In this document: positions 36,303-47,524 of the stretch, one piece after another
Layout: each line of letters opens with the position of its first letter
Position numbering within the stretch: position 1 is the stretch's first letter
NCBI GenBank assembly: GCA_964017185.1
Contig: OZ024879.1
Location: forward strand, 23,935,456-23,999,455
Origin: Rugalucina vietnamica
Taxonomy: Eukaryota; Mollusca; Bivalvia; Lucinida; Lucinidae
Direction: 5' to 3'
DNA length: 64,000 nucleotides
The notes under the pieces: model-generated
Told to the model about the DNA's origin: nothing
What the model saw: only the letters and a program-made list of their open reading frames with translations
Database searches by the model: none
Translations under genes and position numbers: made by a program

Positions 36303-36716
36303 CAGTTACCACCTTTGAACTGTTACGACAATTTATTGAGAACCCGTCAAGCACTGTGTTTTCTCACGTGACCCAATACTTGACAGTTACCCAATTTATT
36401 TGACAGTGCAGTATTTGCAGTGTTTCTTTTCGCTTTGTTTGTGTCGGTAAGCTGTTGTTTTCGCACCATTCTAGTACTCTCTAATTTAAAATCCCACTGT
36501 TAAGCTGATTTAAACTAAGCTTCGCTTAAAAAAATAAGAGGCAGGTACTATTTTACAAGATTCTACAAGATACAGTGCTGTCGCGAAAACTAATGACATT
36601 TATATTGCGATCAGTTCAAAGTCCATGTTTACGATACAATATTTGCTGATTTCTTTGTTTATATAAGGTAATATTTATTGCTTCTCTTTTACATGTGTAA
36701 TGATTCTCTAACAAAC

Positions 36717-36920
36717 GAGCCACCTCATGGGAAAACCAACAATCTGCATATGCAAAAACAATTAAAGGCGCAGATCATCTTCGTGGTGACCGTGAAGCTG
36801 ATCAGCGCCTTTGTTTTCGCTACTCGGATAGTACAATTCCTCCTCTACTTAACTCCAAATTTCAAGTTTCTAGCCTGCTTCTGTAGCTGTACAGGCCGGT
36901 TTGTGTTTGTTGCGGAACCT
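36717..36920 (+). mobile_element. Palindromic MITE copy 9
   Basis: GAGCCACCTCATGGGAAAAC end, hairpin around AAGCTGATCAGCGCCTTTG, right end truncated after GGCCGGTTTGTGTTTG. Confidence 0.6.
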
Positions 36921-37318
36921 CACTCCACTACGTTCCGTTGCGGACCTTGATGGTTCTATTTGATCAAAACAATTTCCAATTGAATAAAACAGGATTACAC
37001 ACGGTTGACACGTGGTCAATGCATCCGAATTTGACCTTGTTGACCTCACGTGTGTGCCTTGACGTCACGGTGCGCGCTTTGTCACGTGAGCATGGAGAGC
37101 TTCTTTTTGATTGGCTTAGCATTGCGTAAAAAAATAAGAGCAAACGAGCTAGCTGAATGTGTAAATCTCACAGAAATTATGGATTTTAAGCAGAAAATCA
37201 GAGACTTTTCTTATGGAACATCACCTGGAGAAAAAAATTAATATCTCTGTGAACAGTATGCGAAGTGAGGGTGACAATAGATCATTGAGTAAAAGCATTT
37301 CATGGGAATGCTTAAGAT

Positions 37319-37434
37319 GTGGAATGCCAAACTTTTCTACATCTTTGTTTGATACTACAGCTTCTCTCGAGATATCCAACAGTTTTGAGACTCTATCAAC
37401 CTTCCGAACCTGACAGTCCGGTACCAGACAACAT

Positions 37435-37467
<33 letters not shown>

Positions 37468-38110
37468 GGCAGCTTCTTCGCCTATTGTGCAACAGAAAGA
37501 AGCTAAGACAAAGACCAAGAAGGCGGTCTCAAATCACTCACTTAGAATCTTGATCATGAATTGTCAGTCTATCAAGAACAAGAAGGCTGAAATTCATACT
37601 GTTATTGATTCGGCTAAACCAGACATCATCTTGGGGAATGAGTCGTGGTTAACCCCTGAATTAAAGAACTCAGAAATTTTCCCAGATTCTTTTGATGCTA
37701 TCCGGAAAGACAGAGCAGGTGACAGCCAATGTGGTGGTGTTTTCATTGCTTACAGGCGTGACCTACTTTGTACGGAAACTCCGGAACTGGACGCCAAATG
37801 TGAAGTCGTTAGGTGTAAATTGAACATAATATTGGAGGTAGGACTTTGTATCTTGGTTCTTTTTATCGCCCTCCAAAACGCATTGAAGAAGAGTATCTTA
37901 TGGAATTCAATAAATCCTTGACTAGGATAATGTCAAACAAAAATGCTCATGTCTTGGTGGGAGGTGACTTTAACTGCGGGGATATTGAGTGGAGCACTAT
38001 GCAGGTACCCGAGGGGGTACCGCAAAGGCCAATACAGTGTCAACTTTTGGAAATTGCTCAAGATCACTGCCTTTCCCAAGTTGTGAATATTCACACCCGC
38101 ACATGACAAG
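37319..38110 (+). pseudogene. Non-LTR ORF2 endonuclease domain (APE type)
   Basis: Starts with a run of proline codons made by a C run (37437-37465), then LRILIMNCQSIKNKKAEIHT (catalytic Asn), PDIILGNESWLTPE (the Glu motif), GGVFIAYRRDL, then, after a frame change near 37850, LGSFYRPP and VLVGGDFNCGDIEW (the DFN motif). This AP-endonuclease-like domain nicks target DNA to prime reverse transcription. Frame changes near 37420, 37850 and 38100 make it non-functional. Confidence 0.8.
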
Positions 38111-38119
38111 ACCCTTGAT

Positions 38120-38937
38120 CTGCTACTCACTAACTCTCCATCCCCAGTTAACCGCGTAAAAGGGATGCCCCCGATTGGTAAAGCTGATCATGACATAGTC
38201 TATGTAGAATATGATATTAAGGCCAAACGGATCCAGCAAGCCCCGCGAAAGATTTTTCTGTACAATCGAGCGGATATGGAAGGTCTACGCGACCATCTAG
38301 TGCGTTTTAGGGATTCGTTCCTTTCATCTGACCACAGTCGTATGTCAGTTAATGACATGTGGGTCAGTTTTAAGTCCGAAGTTCTCGAGGCTATTGAAAG
38401 GTTTATTCCAACAAAAATGACCAAGTCAAAATATAGTTTACCATGGATCGATTGTACGATCAAACGCCTCATTAAGAAACGTGACAGGCTTTATTTTCGT
38501 GCTCGCAGGTCAAGCAGCCCTGACATTAAAAACGGTTTAGAGCACATGTCCAAAAAGCCATCAGAGATGCGTGTCAGAAACATATTTCCAATATTTTCAT
38601 TCTGGAACCGGAAAACACTGATCCCGATAGCCCAAGGAAAAATGAAAAAGCTAAAAAGTTTTGGTCATTCGTAAAGTCACTCAAAAAAGACGCGTTTGGG
38701 ATCACCTCTCTCCGCGAAAATGGAATTCTTAAAACAGACACTGTCGATAAGGCAAATATTTGTAACAAACAATTTCAGTCAGCTTTTAGTCGCGAAACTG
38801 ACTCTGAAATCCCCTCCAAAGGCACTAGTCCATTCACCGCCATGGGTGAAATCACAGTTGGCCCTAAAGGGGTCCTCAAACTGTTAAATGGGCTTAAGGT
38901 ACACAAGGCACCTGGGCCAGATGGCCTGAGTGCTAGG
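38120..38937 (+). pseudogene. Non-LTR ORF2 linker, up to the hAT-like insertion
   Basis: Reading KADHDIVYVEYDIKAKRIQQ, NDMWVSFKSEVLEAIERF and KRLIKKRDRLYFRAR, matching the minus-strand copy. A short deletion relative to that copy lies near 38540. The block ends at GPDGLSAR, where the 1.2-kb element is inserted. Confidence 0.75.
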
Positions 38938-40140
38938 CATACATGTGATATCTAACGATTGGTCGTAAATCTCCCGATATTTTGGTCTCAAAAACGCTCT
39001 CACGATATAAAAACCTAAAACCCGATGAAGAAAAATTACTATGGTGTTTTTCCGCAAGTCACCATTTTTTTAGTTTTCTCCAAAAAGATCGTTTAGCAGA
39101 ATGTTTACAGCGCCTACTCGATGAATTTTCGTAGTGTGAAGTGACAGGTGTGATTATTGGCCTCAGGTAATTGAATTAACGCTATTAGGTGCTAGGTAAT
39201 TGTCGTACTTGATTTGAGGATGTCAGGTAAGCTTACGTAAGGATCATCAGCTGACATGGTTGATTGATCGGTGATCATCGGTATGATCGGGGTTTGTCTT
39301 GAGCTTGATAAAAAAAAATACACCTACCTTCAAAAAAGCAATAATCCCAATAATATTACTCCAAAACACTATTCCAACATGTTCCAATAACTTGTTCTAA
39401 GACTCGAAGTAAACAAATGACAAGACACAGCTTTCCATTTATATGCAATTATTTATTGTGTAAACATAAACCATGTGCTTTTTACGTCTAGTCAAACTTG
39501 GAGTTATATGACATCATCATGGCCAAGTGGTGCAGTGGTTAAGGTGTTGGCTTGTCACGCGGGAGGTCGTGAGTTCGTATCTTCGCTGGAGCAATTTTTT
39601 TTTTTTTTTTTTTTTTTTTTGAAAAAAAGATTATTTTTTTTTTTATCCTCTTTTCACATTCAAACCTCCTTTTTTTGCATTAGTTTGCTTCTCTTTTTCT
39701 TATCTGCACAATTTAGATTTTTTTTTTTTTACTTTTTTTTTTCAAAATAGATCTACATGTAATTTCCTTTTCAAACCTATACAAACTTAATGATTTACTA
39801 ATTTCACAATTACTTATTTTATCAATGAACCACTGTTGAAGGAAGCTATCATTATCCATTTGGTACATAGCAAGTATGTCTTACAACCAGAAGTAAATTA
39901 CTTTCAATAATTATAATAAAATTCTAATTTTAAGTAATCATCTATAGATTTGTGAGAATCAGTTGTATATGCATATTGAAGTGCAAAACATTTGACAAAA
40001 TGCTGGACTGCTGAAAATATTTTCCAGGGTAAAATCGGCTTTAATTTTGTCGAGAAAAAACCTCCCTATTTCAGACCTAAATCTCCCTACCAAAAATGTC
40101 CAATCTCCCTATTTGGGCATGAGAATGTATCACATGTATG
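38938..40140. mobile_element. hAT-like non-autonomous element, 1,203 bp, with perfect 8-bp duplication
   Basis: Ends CATACATGTGATA and TATCACATGTATG. The target GTGCTAGG is repeated at 38930-38937 and 40141-40148, and the interrupted ORF2 resumes exactly. An 8-bp duplication with CA...TG ends fits hAT. No transposase is visible. The interior carries a tRNA-like SINE head and long T runs. Confidence 0.75.
39519..39625 (+). repeat. tRNA-derived SINE head with T-run
   Basis: An A box TGGTGCAGTGG (39528-39538) and B box GAGTTCGTATC (39571-39581), spaced as in a tRNA, then a T23 run from about 39597 which would end polymerase III transcription. The anticodon arm does not fold convincingly, so it is a SINE or tRNA pseudogene rather than a tRNA. 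Confidence 0.5.
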
Positions 40141-40548
40141 GTGCTAGGGTGTTAAAAGAATGTAGTTCTGAAATTGCTCCCATTCTGGCCTATATCTACA
40201 ATGAGTTGCTTGCTCAGGGAAATGTACCAGATGATTGGCGACAGGCAAATGTAGCCCCGGTATTTAAAAAAGGTGAGAAATATGACACTGCAAATTATCG
40301 ACCGGTGTCGCTAACTTGCATATCTGTTGCAAGACCCTTGAGCATATAATAGTCAGCAACATTAATAAGCATCTTTCCCTTGAAAATATTCTTGCTGACT
40401 GTCAGCATGGCTTCCATAGTCAAAGGTCTTGCGAAACCCAACTGGTTCAGTTCTTTTATGACATGGTTAGTAACCTGGATCGAGCCTTGAACCGGGGTCA
40501 CAGACAAACGGATGTGATCATCATGGATTTCGCAAAGGCCTTTGAGGT
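40141..40548 (+). pseudogene. Non-LTR RT, first motifs
   Basis: Resumes after the hAT-like element with VLKECSSEIAP, VPDDWRQANVAPVFKKGE, NYRPVSLTCI, then, after a frame change near 40320, CKTLEHIIVSNINKHLSLEN and MDFAKAF, where it is cut by a second insertion. Confidence 0.75.
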
Positions 40549-41015
40549 TGCATTTCACCATTAGGTTTTCCATAGGTGACAATGTTAAGTTAACGTTGTG
40601 TCTCCTAGCTCAAAAACTAGGCATACAAAATTCACAAGACTGGTCTCATTTTAAACGTTCATCATAGCCCATTAATTTTTAAAAATGAAAATTATCAGCA
40701 TGTTTACCTACTCAATTCAAAGCTATGTCCCCTTTAACGGAAGCACCCTCAGAAACCATGTTTCGTAATGCGGGTGGGTCTTCAGAGGGGTTCATGGAGA
40801 AAAATCCGTCCCGTTCCCATCCGATACCGGGATTTATTGACTTAAACATGGCATTCGAAACGGCGCATGTTTCAAGTTTTAAAACAAACACTTCACAGCG
40901 GAAATCAATCAACGATTATTGACAGGTGACATCATTTTTGTCTCTAATACAAAGTAAATGCTCTCCCCGAAAAAGGCGGGGCGAGTACTCATGAATATTT
41001 AGTAGTATGTACCCT
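40549..41015. mobile_element. 467-bp insertion in the RT domain with 4-bp duplication
   Basis: Target TTGA is repeated on both sides (CCTTTGA|GGTTGCATTTC ... GTATGTACCC|TTGACAAGG). Ends GGTTGCATTT and, reversed, GGGTACATAC are only weakly alike. No recognised coding sequence. Confidence 0.6.
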
Positions 41016-42060
41016 TGACAAGGTGCCTCACAGGAGACTACTCTACAAACTGCACTACTATGGGATTAGAGGATCTACTCATCAGTGGATCGCTTCATGG
41101 CTCTCTGAGCGCTTTCAAAAAGTGGTGTTAGATGGCAGTTACTGTACTAACTGGTGTCCCTCAAGGATCGGTCTTGGGACCGGTCCTTTTCTTGATTTTC
41201 ATAAATGATCTTCCGGACAATATCAGGTCATCTGTTCGCCTTTTTTGCCGATGATTGTGTTCTGTATAGGAATATTAAAACCCTCACAGATTGCCAGATC
41301 TTACAGGATGACCTGAATAGCCTAGGACAATGGGAGACCGATTGGCATATGAAATTTAACGTTGCCAAATGTCATTCAATGAGGGTGACGCGGCACCTCC
41401 CTAGCAATCAAATACATTTTAACTACTCACTACATCAACAAACATTGGAACAGGTTCAGTCTGCCAAATACCTTGGAATTACTATCACTGACGACTTGGA
41501 ATGGGGTCAACATGTTGCTGAAATTTCTTCTAAAGCAACTAAGACTTTGGTTTTTCTTCGGCGCAATTTGGCACTTGCACCTAGGCATACAAAGGAAGTT
41601 GCATACCAAACATTGGTTCGCCCTCAGCTTGAGTATGCAGCTCCTATTTGGCATCCCTATAATGAAACTGAGGCAAAAAAGGTGGAGAAAGTGCAGAAGA
41701 CAGCAGCCAGGTGGGTCTGCTGGCGATGGCATAATGCCAGTAGCGTCGATGACATGCTTGATGATTGAACTTGAGTGGCCATCCCTGGAGGACCGCAGGC
41801 TAAAGTCTTCCCTAACTTTCTTTTACAAGATTCACTCCGTTACAGTGTCTCTTGACAAAGATAGATATCTGACCCCGGCACCCAGACTAAGATATACCAG
41901 GACATCTCATGAATCACAGTACACACGATACATGTCCTATACTGATGCTGAAGAATTCTTTCTTCCCAAGGACTATTCCACTTTGGAATAGTCTACCTTC
42001 TTCAGTGGTCGCATCTAAGACCACGGAAGAGTTTAAGGCTCTGAGTGACATTTAAACCAT
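41016..42060 (+). pseudogene. Non-LTR RT catalytic part and C-terminus
   Basis: Continues KVPHRRLLYKLHYYGIRGST, a frame change at the VPQGS motif (41150-41190), the catalytic FADD (near 41247), SAKYLGITITDDLEWGQHV, another frame change near 41765, and a tail ELEWPSLEDRRLKSSLTFFY to LPSSVVASKTTEEF. Length and motif order match the minus-strand copy. At least three frame changes make it dead. Confidence 0.8.
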
Positions 42061-42229
42061 GGTTCCAGAGGTATACGTTGTAGTATACCTCTGTCTAGCT
42101 TCTTGTAAATAGTTTTAATGGTTTCCCCCTAATTTGCTAAATTCAAAATTTAGCCACCCACCCCACACCTGAGGTGATGATCAGAAATTGATCGACTCAG
42201 TATCTGAAGACAGACAGCGGGATTTAGTT

Positions 42230-43496
42230 TTTCACAGTGAATTTCGGGTTTCAAAATTTGATGTGTAAAGTAAAACTATTTTTGACCGGTTAGTACACGC
42301 TTGGCACTGAGGCTGTATGACACATTCGGAATGCTTTTGTGTAAACATGCATGGAGATTGTAAATAACAGCTGAAGGTCTGAGTCTAGGTTTGTGTCAGA
42401 CCTGTTTGGAAACCACATTGTTGGTTTTTCTACAAGATGGCTCAAATGTTTATTGGAAAAGGTCCCTCAGGACCTTTTCCACAGTGTTTACTTTGAATAT
42501 GAAAACAATTGTACCCATGATCGACTGCTCTCCCTCAGTTACGTCTTTTGTCACATAAAGCGCTTACTAAAAACTAGTGAACCCGTCTATAGGGACTAGA
42601 CAGTTCACCGCAATCAATTTAATTTATCAAATGTTGACACTCCCCGTCAAATAGCAGTAAATAAAAAAACTAAATATCTAGCAAGAAGTCTCGATCGTGG
42701 TGACTGCTTATCATAGCGCATCTAGATTTACATCGTATATACCCTGACGAGGGGTACAGAAACTATAGAAACTCTATACGGCTGACTTTAAGTCCATCAC
42801 ACTATATAGGTCTATTTCTGGTAGTGTGGCTGCAGGTCAAAATTCAGAACTCTGTCACAAATTGACTTCACTGCAAATTGGTTTTCTACAAATCAACATA
42901 TTGATTGTAATCGTGTTCCCTTTAGTATTGGCTTTGATTCCATAACATCAAAAATTTTGGTCATTGCCTTGAGCAACACACACACTGGTCAATGTTCATT
43001 ACAAGAAACGACATTCATGTATAGGAAACGAAACTGAAATGTATGAGAATCGAAATTAATGACGAACCAGAGAATTAACAACACTGAAATCTAGAGCAAA
43101 GGGAATCTCTTATAACAAACAAACGGCTGCTGACCTTTTCATTGGTTACTTTTTAAAGAAGCCAACTTGTTTACAGTCAGGCCTTGTGGTCAAGTGTGCA
43201 TGTGTGGTAATGTCAGTTTCACCAGTAAACTGTACTCTGATTCATGTCATTCATAAACTGCCTGGATCAATAGTGGATACTACAGAAACTGCATATGTTG
43301 GTGGTCTGTGTAACTACTGTAGAACACCAACATGTCTGTGAAAGTATACCCACTTTAAATATACCCCACTTTTATATGGTCGCTAAAACAAGGTGGTCAC
43401 TTAATTCAATGGTAAATTATAGTGAAAATGTTGGGAGGAACTGGTCATTTAACATAGCTGGTCGTTCAATTCAAGTGGTCGTTAACGGAATTTTTA
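42230..43496. other. Presumed 5' region of the MS4A-like gene, no exon recognised
   Basis: AT-rich. Contains only a MITE remnant, a hairpin and low-complexity sequence. A 5' UTR exon and promoter should lie here or further left, but I cannot place them. Confidence 0.35.
42389..42446 (+). mobile_element. Palindromic MITE, solo right end
   Basis: Only GGTTTGTGTCAGACCTGTTT, AAACCACATTGTTGGTTTTT and a GGCTCA end remain. Followed by a separate 26-bp hairpin GGAAAAGGTCCC/GGACCTTTTCC near 42454. Confidence 0.5.
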
Positions 43497-43605
43497 CTGT
43501 AAAGTAAAACTTGGGTGTACAGTGGTATACATTTTTTCTTGATTTTGATCCAAGGCATAGATTGTGTGCATGTGGTAGAAGTGCCTTGGTGAGGTAGGAT
43601 TTCAC
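43497..43605. mobile_element. MITE of the CATAGATTGTGGGTAC family, copy d (half)
   Basis: Only one arm remains (GGCATAGATTGTGTGCATGT, GTGCCTTGGTGAGGTAG), ending about 35 bp before the acceptor of the start-codon exon. Confidence 0.45.
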
Positions 43606-43640
43606 TCCCAAAGTCTCATGTAAAAACATTTGTGTTTCAG

Positions 43641-43822
43641 ATCTAGAATGCCAGGTTTTTCCTACCACGAGATAGATGAGATTGAACCAGAACTAGACCA
43701 CCATGTCCAAGTCCGGCCCGGGACATATAATATCAACTCTCCAGTCAAACCACTCCTGTCCTCAACACCGCTGTACACAGGAATATTACAGATATTGGTT
43801 GGTCTGATAACTGCTGGACTAG
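43641..43822 (+). CDS. MS4A-like gene, exon with start codon
   Basis: The acceptor TGTGTTTCAG ends at 43640. The ATG is at 43648, so at least one upstream 5' UTR exon is expected. Encodes an acidic N-terminus (MPGFSYHEIDEIEPELDHH), a proline-containing stretch and the start of helix 1 (PLYTGILQILVGLITAGLG). Donor CTAG|GTATGT at 43823, phase 1. No signal peptide: the first hydrophobic stretch is at residue about 44, consistent with a cytosolic N-terminus. Confidence 0.7.
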
Positions 43823-43887
43823 GTATGTGTTGCCTATATTAATGTTTCTTGCTTGACTGCCATGTCTAGGTCCAACCAGGGACATAT

Positions 43888-44086
43888 GAGCCACGTCAGA
43901 AAACCGGATTTTTGCCTGGCGCAGATCAGCTTCGCAGTAACTGCAAAGCTGATCAGCGCCTTTGTTTTCGCTACATGGATAGTACAATTCTTCTTCTTCG
44001 TAAATCGGAAGAATTTCAAGCATCTGTAGCTGCACAGACCGGTTTATGTCAGACCAGGTCTGAAACTCCAAAGACCCGTTTTTTCA
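43888..44086 (+). mobile_element. Palindromic MITE copy 11 (intron 1 of MS4A-like gene)
   Basis: Near full length, hairpin GGCGCAGATCAGCTTCGCAG / CTGCAAAGCTGATCAGCGCC. It begins 65 bp after the exon donor. Confidence 0.65.
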
Positions 44087-44521
44087 TACAATAACTTTCC
44101 AGTCAAATCTTTCCTCCTGCCAACACCACTGTACACAGAAATTCTAAAGATCCTGATTAGCCTAATAATTGCTGGCTAGGTATCTGTTAACATGTTGGCT
44201 ATTTTACAGCAAAAGAAGACAAACATTGGCCAACAGCAAAGGAGCTTTGGCCAAAGTGACTGATTGGTTCTTTGTGTACAGTACCTTTTAATCATAAAAG
44301 TGGTCTGTGTGGCCAAACTTATTCTTCCAACTCTTCCACAATTCAAGTGAATTGATTTCAAATGAAAGGTGTTTTCACTGATCAATGTGTTTTCAAGTAA
44401 AGTTTTTGTAAGACTGGAGCCATGCATTGCAATTAATTTTCTTTGTGCATGCCAGTATGGCCTTTCCAGGGCCATAATGTTTCCGCAACATTTATTTAGT
44501 TCTTTCTCGTTCTGTCTGTAG

Positions 44522-44625
44522 GTGGTATTGAAGTGTTTTTAGTTCCTGTCCTCATCAACAGGGAGAGTGGCGTATCATTGAGCTACCTTAACTGCTATGG
44601 ATCGGCAATATTCTCAGGGTTGTTG
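44522..44625 (+). CDS. MS4A-like gene, exon 2
   Basis: 104 nt, acceptor CTGTCTGTAG, donor TTG|GTAAGT. Completes helix 1 (GIEVFLVPVLI), gives a short polar loop (NRESGVSLSYLNC) and begins helix 2 (YGSAIFSGLL). The loop between helices 1 and 2 is short, as in MS4A proteins and unlike the long loops of true tetraspanins. Confidence 0.7.
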
Positions 44626-44732
44626 GTAAGTCTCATTATCCTATCATTAACCCATATTTGACGAATGGATTTTCCCATCTTTATCAGGTGAGCCCACTTT
44701 CATTTTTAGTGGTATCAGGAGTGATTTTTATG

Positions 44733-45735
44733 CCCCCAACTTCGAAGAAGTTGAGGGGGCATATGTCCGTCCAGTCCAGTGTGAGTAATACTTAGCACTC
44801 GGTCAGGAACCATTAGAGCTAGGATCTTGGTATTTAGTTTGTATATGAAAATTAAGAGGACCCGTATTTTTTCATCCAGGTAAATTCAAGGGGCTAGGGG
44901 CCCATTCTGTGAGAGTTATTTCCCTTTATAATTCTTGATAAAGTGAATAGATAGTGGCTACCTTGTGTGCACAACTCCTCCTACAGTTTTATTCCGATTC
45001 TCATGAAACTTTACAGATGTTGTGACCATGCTTTGAAGATATGCATGTGGTTTGGATATAATCCTCAGATTAATTTTTGTCACTTTTTTCGCAATTTGAA
45101 CTTAGCCATTTTTCGGGCATTTTCACAATGAAAGTGAATGGGCAGTGGGTACCTTGTGTGCGCAACTCCTCCTACAGTTTTATTCCGATTTTTTTGAAAC
45201 TTTACAGATGTTGTGACCATGCTTTGAAGATATGCATGTGGTTTGGATATAATCCTCAGATTACTTTTTTCGCATTTTGAACTTAGCCATTTTTCGGGCA
45301 TTTTCACAATGAAAGTATATGGGCAGTGGGTACCTTGTGTGCGCAACTCCTCTTACAGTTTCATGCCAATTCATTTAAAACTTTACATGTGTTATGGGCA
45401 TGGTCTGAAGATATGCATGTGGTTTGGATATAATTCTTGGATTATTTTTTGTCATTTTTTTTACAATTTGAACTTAGTCATTTTTTCGGGCATTTTAGTG
45501 AATGGATAGAGGGTACCTTGTGTGCGCAACTCCTCCTACAATTTAATACCGATACTTTTGAAACTTTGCAGACATTGTGACCATGCTTTGAAGATATGCA
45601 TGTGCTTGGGATATACTCCTCAGATTAATTTTTGTCACTTTTTTTTACTATTTGAACTTAGTCATTTTTTTGGACATTTTTACATCTTGAAAGTGACTTA
45701 CCAGTTGGGGGCATAGTGTTTCATAAATACATTTT
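44733..45735 (+). mobile_element. Core-repeat element, TATGCCCCCAAC subfamily (intron 2 of MS4A-like gene)
   Basis: Opens with a hairpin TATGCCCCCAACTTCGAAG and its reverse, then GTCCGTCCAGTCC, about five units of about 165 bp (GATATGCATGTGGTTTGGAT, CGCAACTCCTCCTACAGTTT), the inner repeat GTTGGGGGCATA and a GTGTTT-CAT-AAATAC stem. Core units are the reverse complement of those at 20.8-21.4 kb, so both belong to one superfamily. Confidence 0.55.
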
Positions 45736-46079
45736 CTAGTTAAATTTTATTCGATTTTTAAATGAAATTCTCTAAGCAAACAGAATAGCCCCAGATGGGA
45801 CACCACATTGTCATTCTGCGGCGTCTTATCTTGGGCCATTATGTTTGCCTATGTCCAATAAAAGGGACGCCAGGCTTAAATGAGTGAAGACTTAAGTATA
45901 ATGGTAAAATCCTTTGGAAGTAGTAAAAACATTCAAAGTGAGAAGTAAGTTTCTTTAAACTGACCGTCAAAAGCTTTCTTGACCCAATATCTCACTGGTC
46001 ACTGATTAGAGCATCCACTTTGGGAGTGGTATGTCATGGATTTGCATCCCTGTTTTTGTTTTACTGTACCAAAGGAAAA

Positions 46080-46245
46080 AAAATAATAAAAAACCTGTCT
46101 TCGGGGTTTCTGACCAGGTCTGACACGAACCGGCCTGTGCAGCTACAGAAGATGGCTGGTCTTGTGAAATTACAGATTTAGGAAGAAGAGGAATTGTACT
46201 ATCCATGTAGCGAAAACAAAGGCGCTGATCAGCTGTGCAGTTACT
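46080..46245 (-). mobile_element. Palindromic MITE copy 12, truncated
   Basis: Body and first hairpin arm (AAAGGCGCTGATCAGCTGTG) are present. The second arm is lost at a junction with another MITE at about 46247. Confidence 0.5.
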
Positions 46246-46246
46246 G

Positions 46247-46345
46247 GGGTGTACCAGAGTAAACCTTTATTTTCTTATTTTTGCTCTTGTGGTAGCACAT
46301 TACCTAGAAACAATTATGTTTTAAGCAAAAATAAGAAAAAAAGTA
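46247..46345. mobile_element. MITE of the CATAGATTGTGGGTAC family, copy e (decayed)
   Basis: Retains GGGGTGTACCAGAGTAAAC, TTTTCTTATTTTTGCTC and the inverse AAGCAAAAATAAGAAAAA. The central GTGGGTAC arms are mostly lost. Confidence 0.4.
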
Positions 46346-46512
46346 CAAAGTTCAATACATTGTACAGTGTATTGAATGAAAAAATGAGCTGAAAACAGAT
46401 AATATAATAAAAATAAAACTGAGATCCTTTAAGAGCAGTGAACATATGAATGAGAAAAGGGGATGGACCATACCACGGTTTCGGCTACTTAAGCCTCCTC
46501 AGTGACCCTATA

Positions 46513-47338
46513 CACTTAGGGGCACTTCTAACGCAACACCTACATTTTCCATCATATCTCAAAAATTAAAACACCAAATTTATTGAAATTTTCCGCAAAC
46601 ATAAATCAATTATTCTTGCATGTTGTCTGTATTTTTCATTGAAATTGATTGTCCACAACTTATAAAATATTTAGTTTATCTAACACAACTCGAAAATGAA
46701 AAGTCACAAAAGGCTATGCCATTGAAGAATTTAATAGTATCATAGCGGCGTCTCAGAAAAGTATCATATCCAGCTCATATCCCGTATCCCCAACTCCACG
46801 AGCTTGCAAATAAGTTTTCAAGCAATAGAAAATCATATGATATGCTTAAGTAAAGAAATAGCGTTATTGGTCATCTCTGGTATGCGTTTAAAAACAGGCG
46901 TGTGCGGAGACACCATGTTGTTTCAAGAAATCCGCAGTAACTGAAGTAGATCCTTGTGGAGGAGTGGAGAAACATCCCAAAAGGATTCTTTATGAAATTG
47001 GTAAATATGTTTTGTCCATGAGGAGGTGTCCCTTTGTCGTCCAGGCCCATTCTGGACACACAAGATATTAACTGACTATGATTAACTTCACTGCAGTGAG
47101 ATCCGAATAACTTGCATTTAGTTATCAGTTTAACCAAATTATTGTGACTTTTTGTTTTTCAGTCCTATTATATAAACATCTAACTTATTGCATTTTAGTC
47201 CATTGATTTTTACGAAAATTACAGAAAGTAAACAAGAATAAATGAACTAAATTTGTTGAAAGTTTTATTAAGTACGGTTAATTGATTTGTAAGTTATGTC
47301 CAAAAAGGTAAGTGTTGCGTTAGAAGTGCCTCTCAGTG
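46513..47338. mobile_element. Tc1/mariner-like non-autonomous element, 826 bp
   Basis: Ends CACTTAGGGGCACTTCTAAC and, reversed, CACTGAGAGGCACTTCTAAC, continuing into GCAACAC, flanked by TA at 46511-46512 and 47339-47340. CA(C/G)T tips with TA duplication are typical of the superfamily. A minus-strand frame (47137-46871) is open but has no recognised transposase motif. Confidence 0.6.
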
Positions 47339-47454
47339 TAGAGTTGGCTACATTGAGTCAAAGAGAATTATTGTAATTTTGCAACTTCCCACTAGTATAA
47401 TCAAAATGAGGCCATAAGCATGTTGTTTATGATGCTGTGCCTTTTGTATTGCAG

Positions 47455-47511
47455 ATGGTGTTAGCAGGAAGTTGTGCTGTAAGAGCACATATCATACCAG
47501 ACAGAAAGGAG
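47455..47511 (+). CDS. MS4A-like gene, exon 3 (57 bp)
   Basis: Nineteen codons, acceptor TTGTATTGCAG, donor GAG|GTAGGT, phase 0 at both ends. Encodes MVLAGSCAVRAHIIPDRKE, the end of helix 2 and the basic cytosolic turn that follows. Its in-frame ATG is internal to the protein, not a start. The next intron is 7.2 kb and ends in the acceptor minisatellite. Confidence 0.65.
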
Positions 47512-47524
47512 GTAGGTTAGCACA

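Larger units (their letters stand above)
37225..42215 (+). mobile_element. Non-LTR retrotransposon (CR1/jockey type), plus strand, interrupted twice
   Basis: Runs from the last part of a zinc-finger-like block (CLRCGMPNFSTSLFD) through endonuclease, linker, RT and C-terminal tail to the 3' UTR, which has the hairpin (42067-42092), terminal stem-loop (42169-42200) and a short CAGA/GATA-like end. Insertions at 38938-40140 and 40549-41015 break ORF2. Several frameshifts exist. Same family as the 33-36 kb copy, and more complete at its 5' side. Confidence 0.8.

Noticed and set aside
37437..37465. A genuine polyproline domain
   Set aside because: It is a pure C run within a dead retrotransposon, more likely a mononucleotide expansion or sequencing artefact.
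39519..39595. A functional tRNA gene
   Set aside because: A and B boxes are present, but the anticodon and acceptor stems do not pair well.
42454..42482. Hairpin GGAAAAGGTCCC as a terminator
   Set aside because: No transcription unit ends here, and hairpin terminators are not expected in an animal genome.
46871..47137. Mariner transposase in the 826-bp element
   Set aside because: 88 codons without a recognisable catalytic motif. The element is too short for an autonomous copy.
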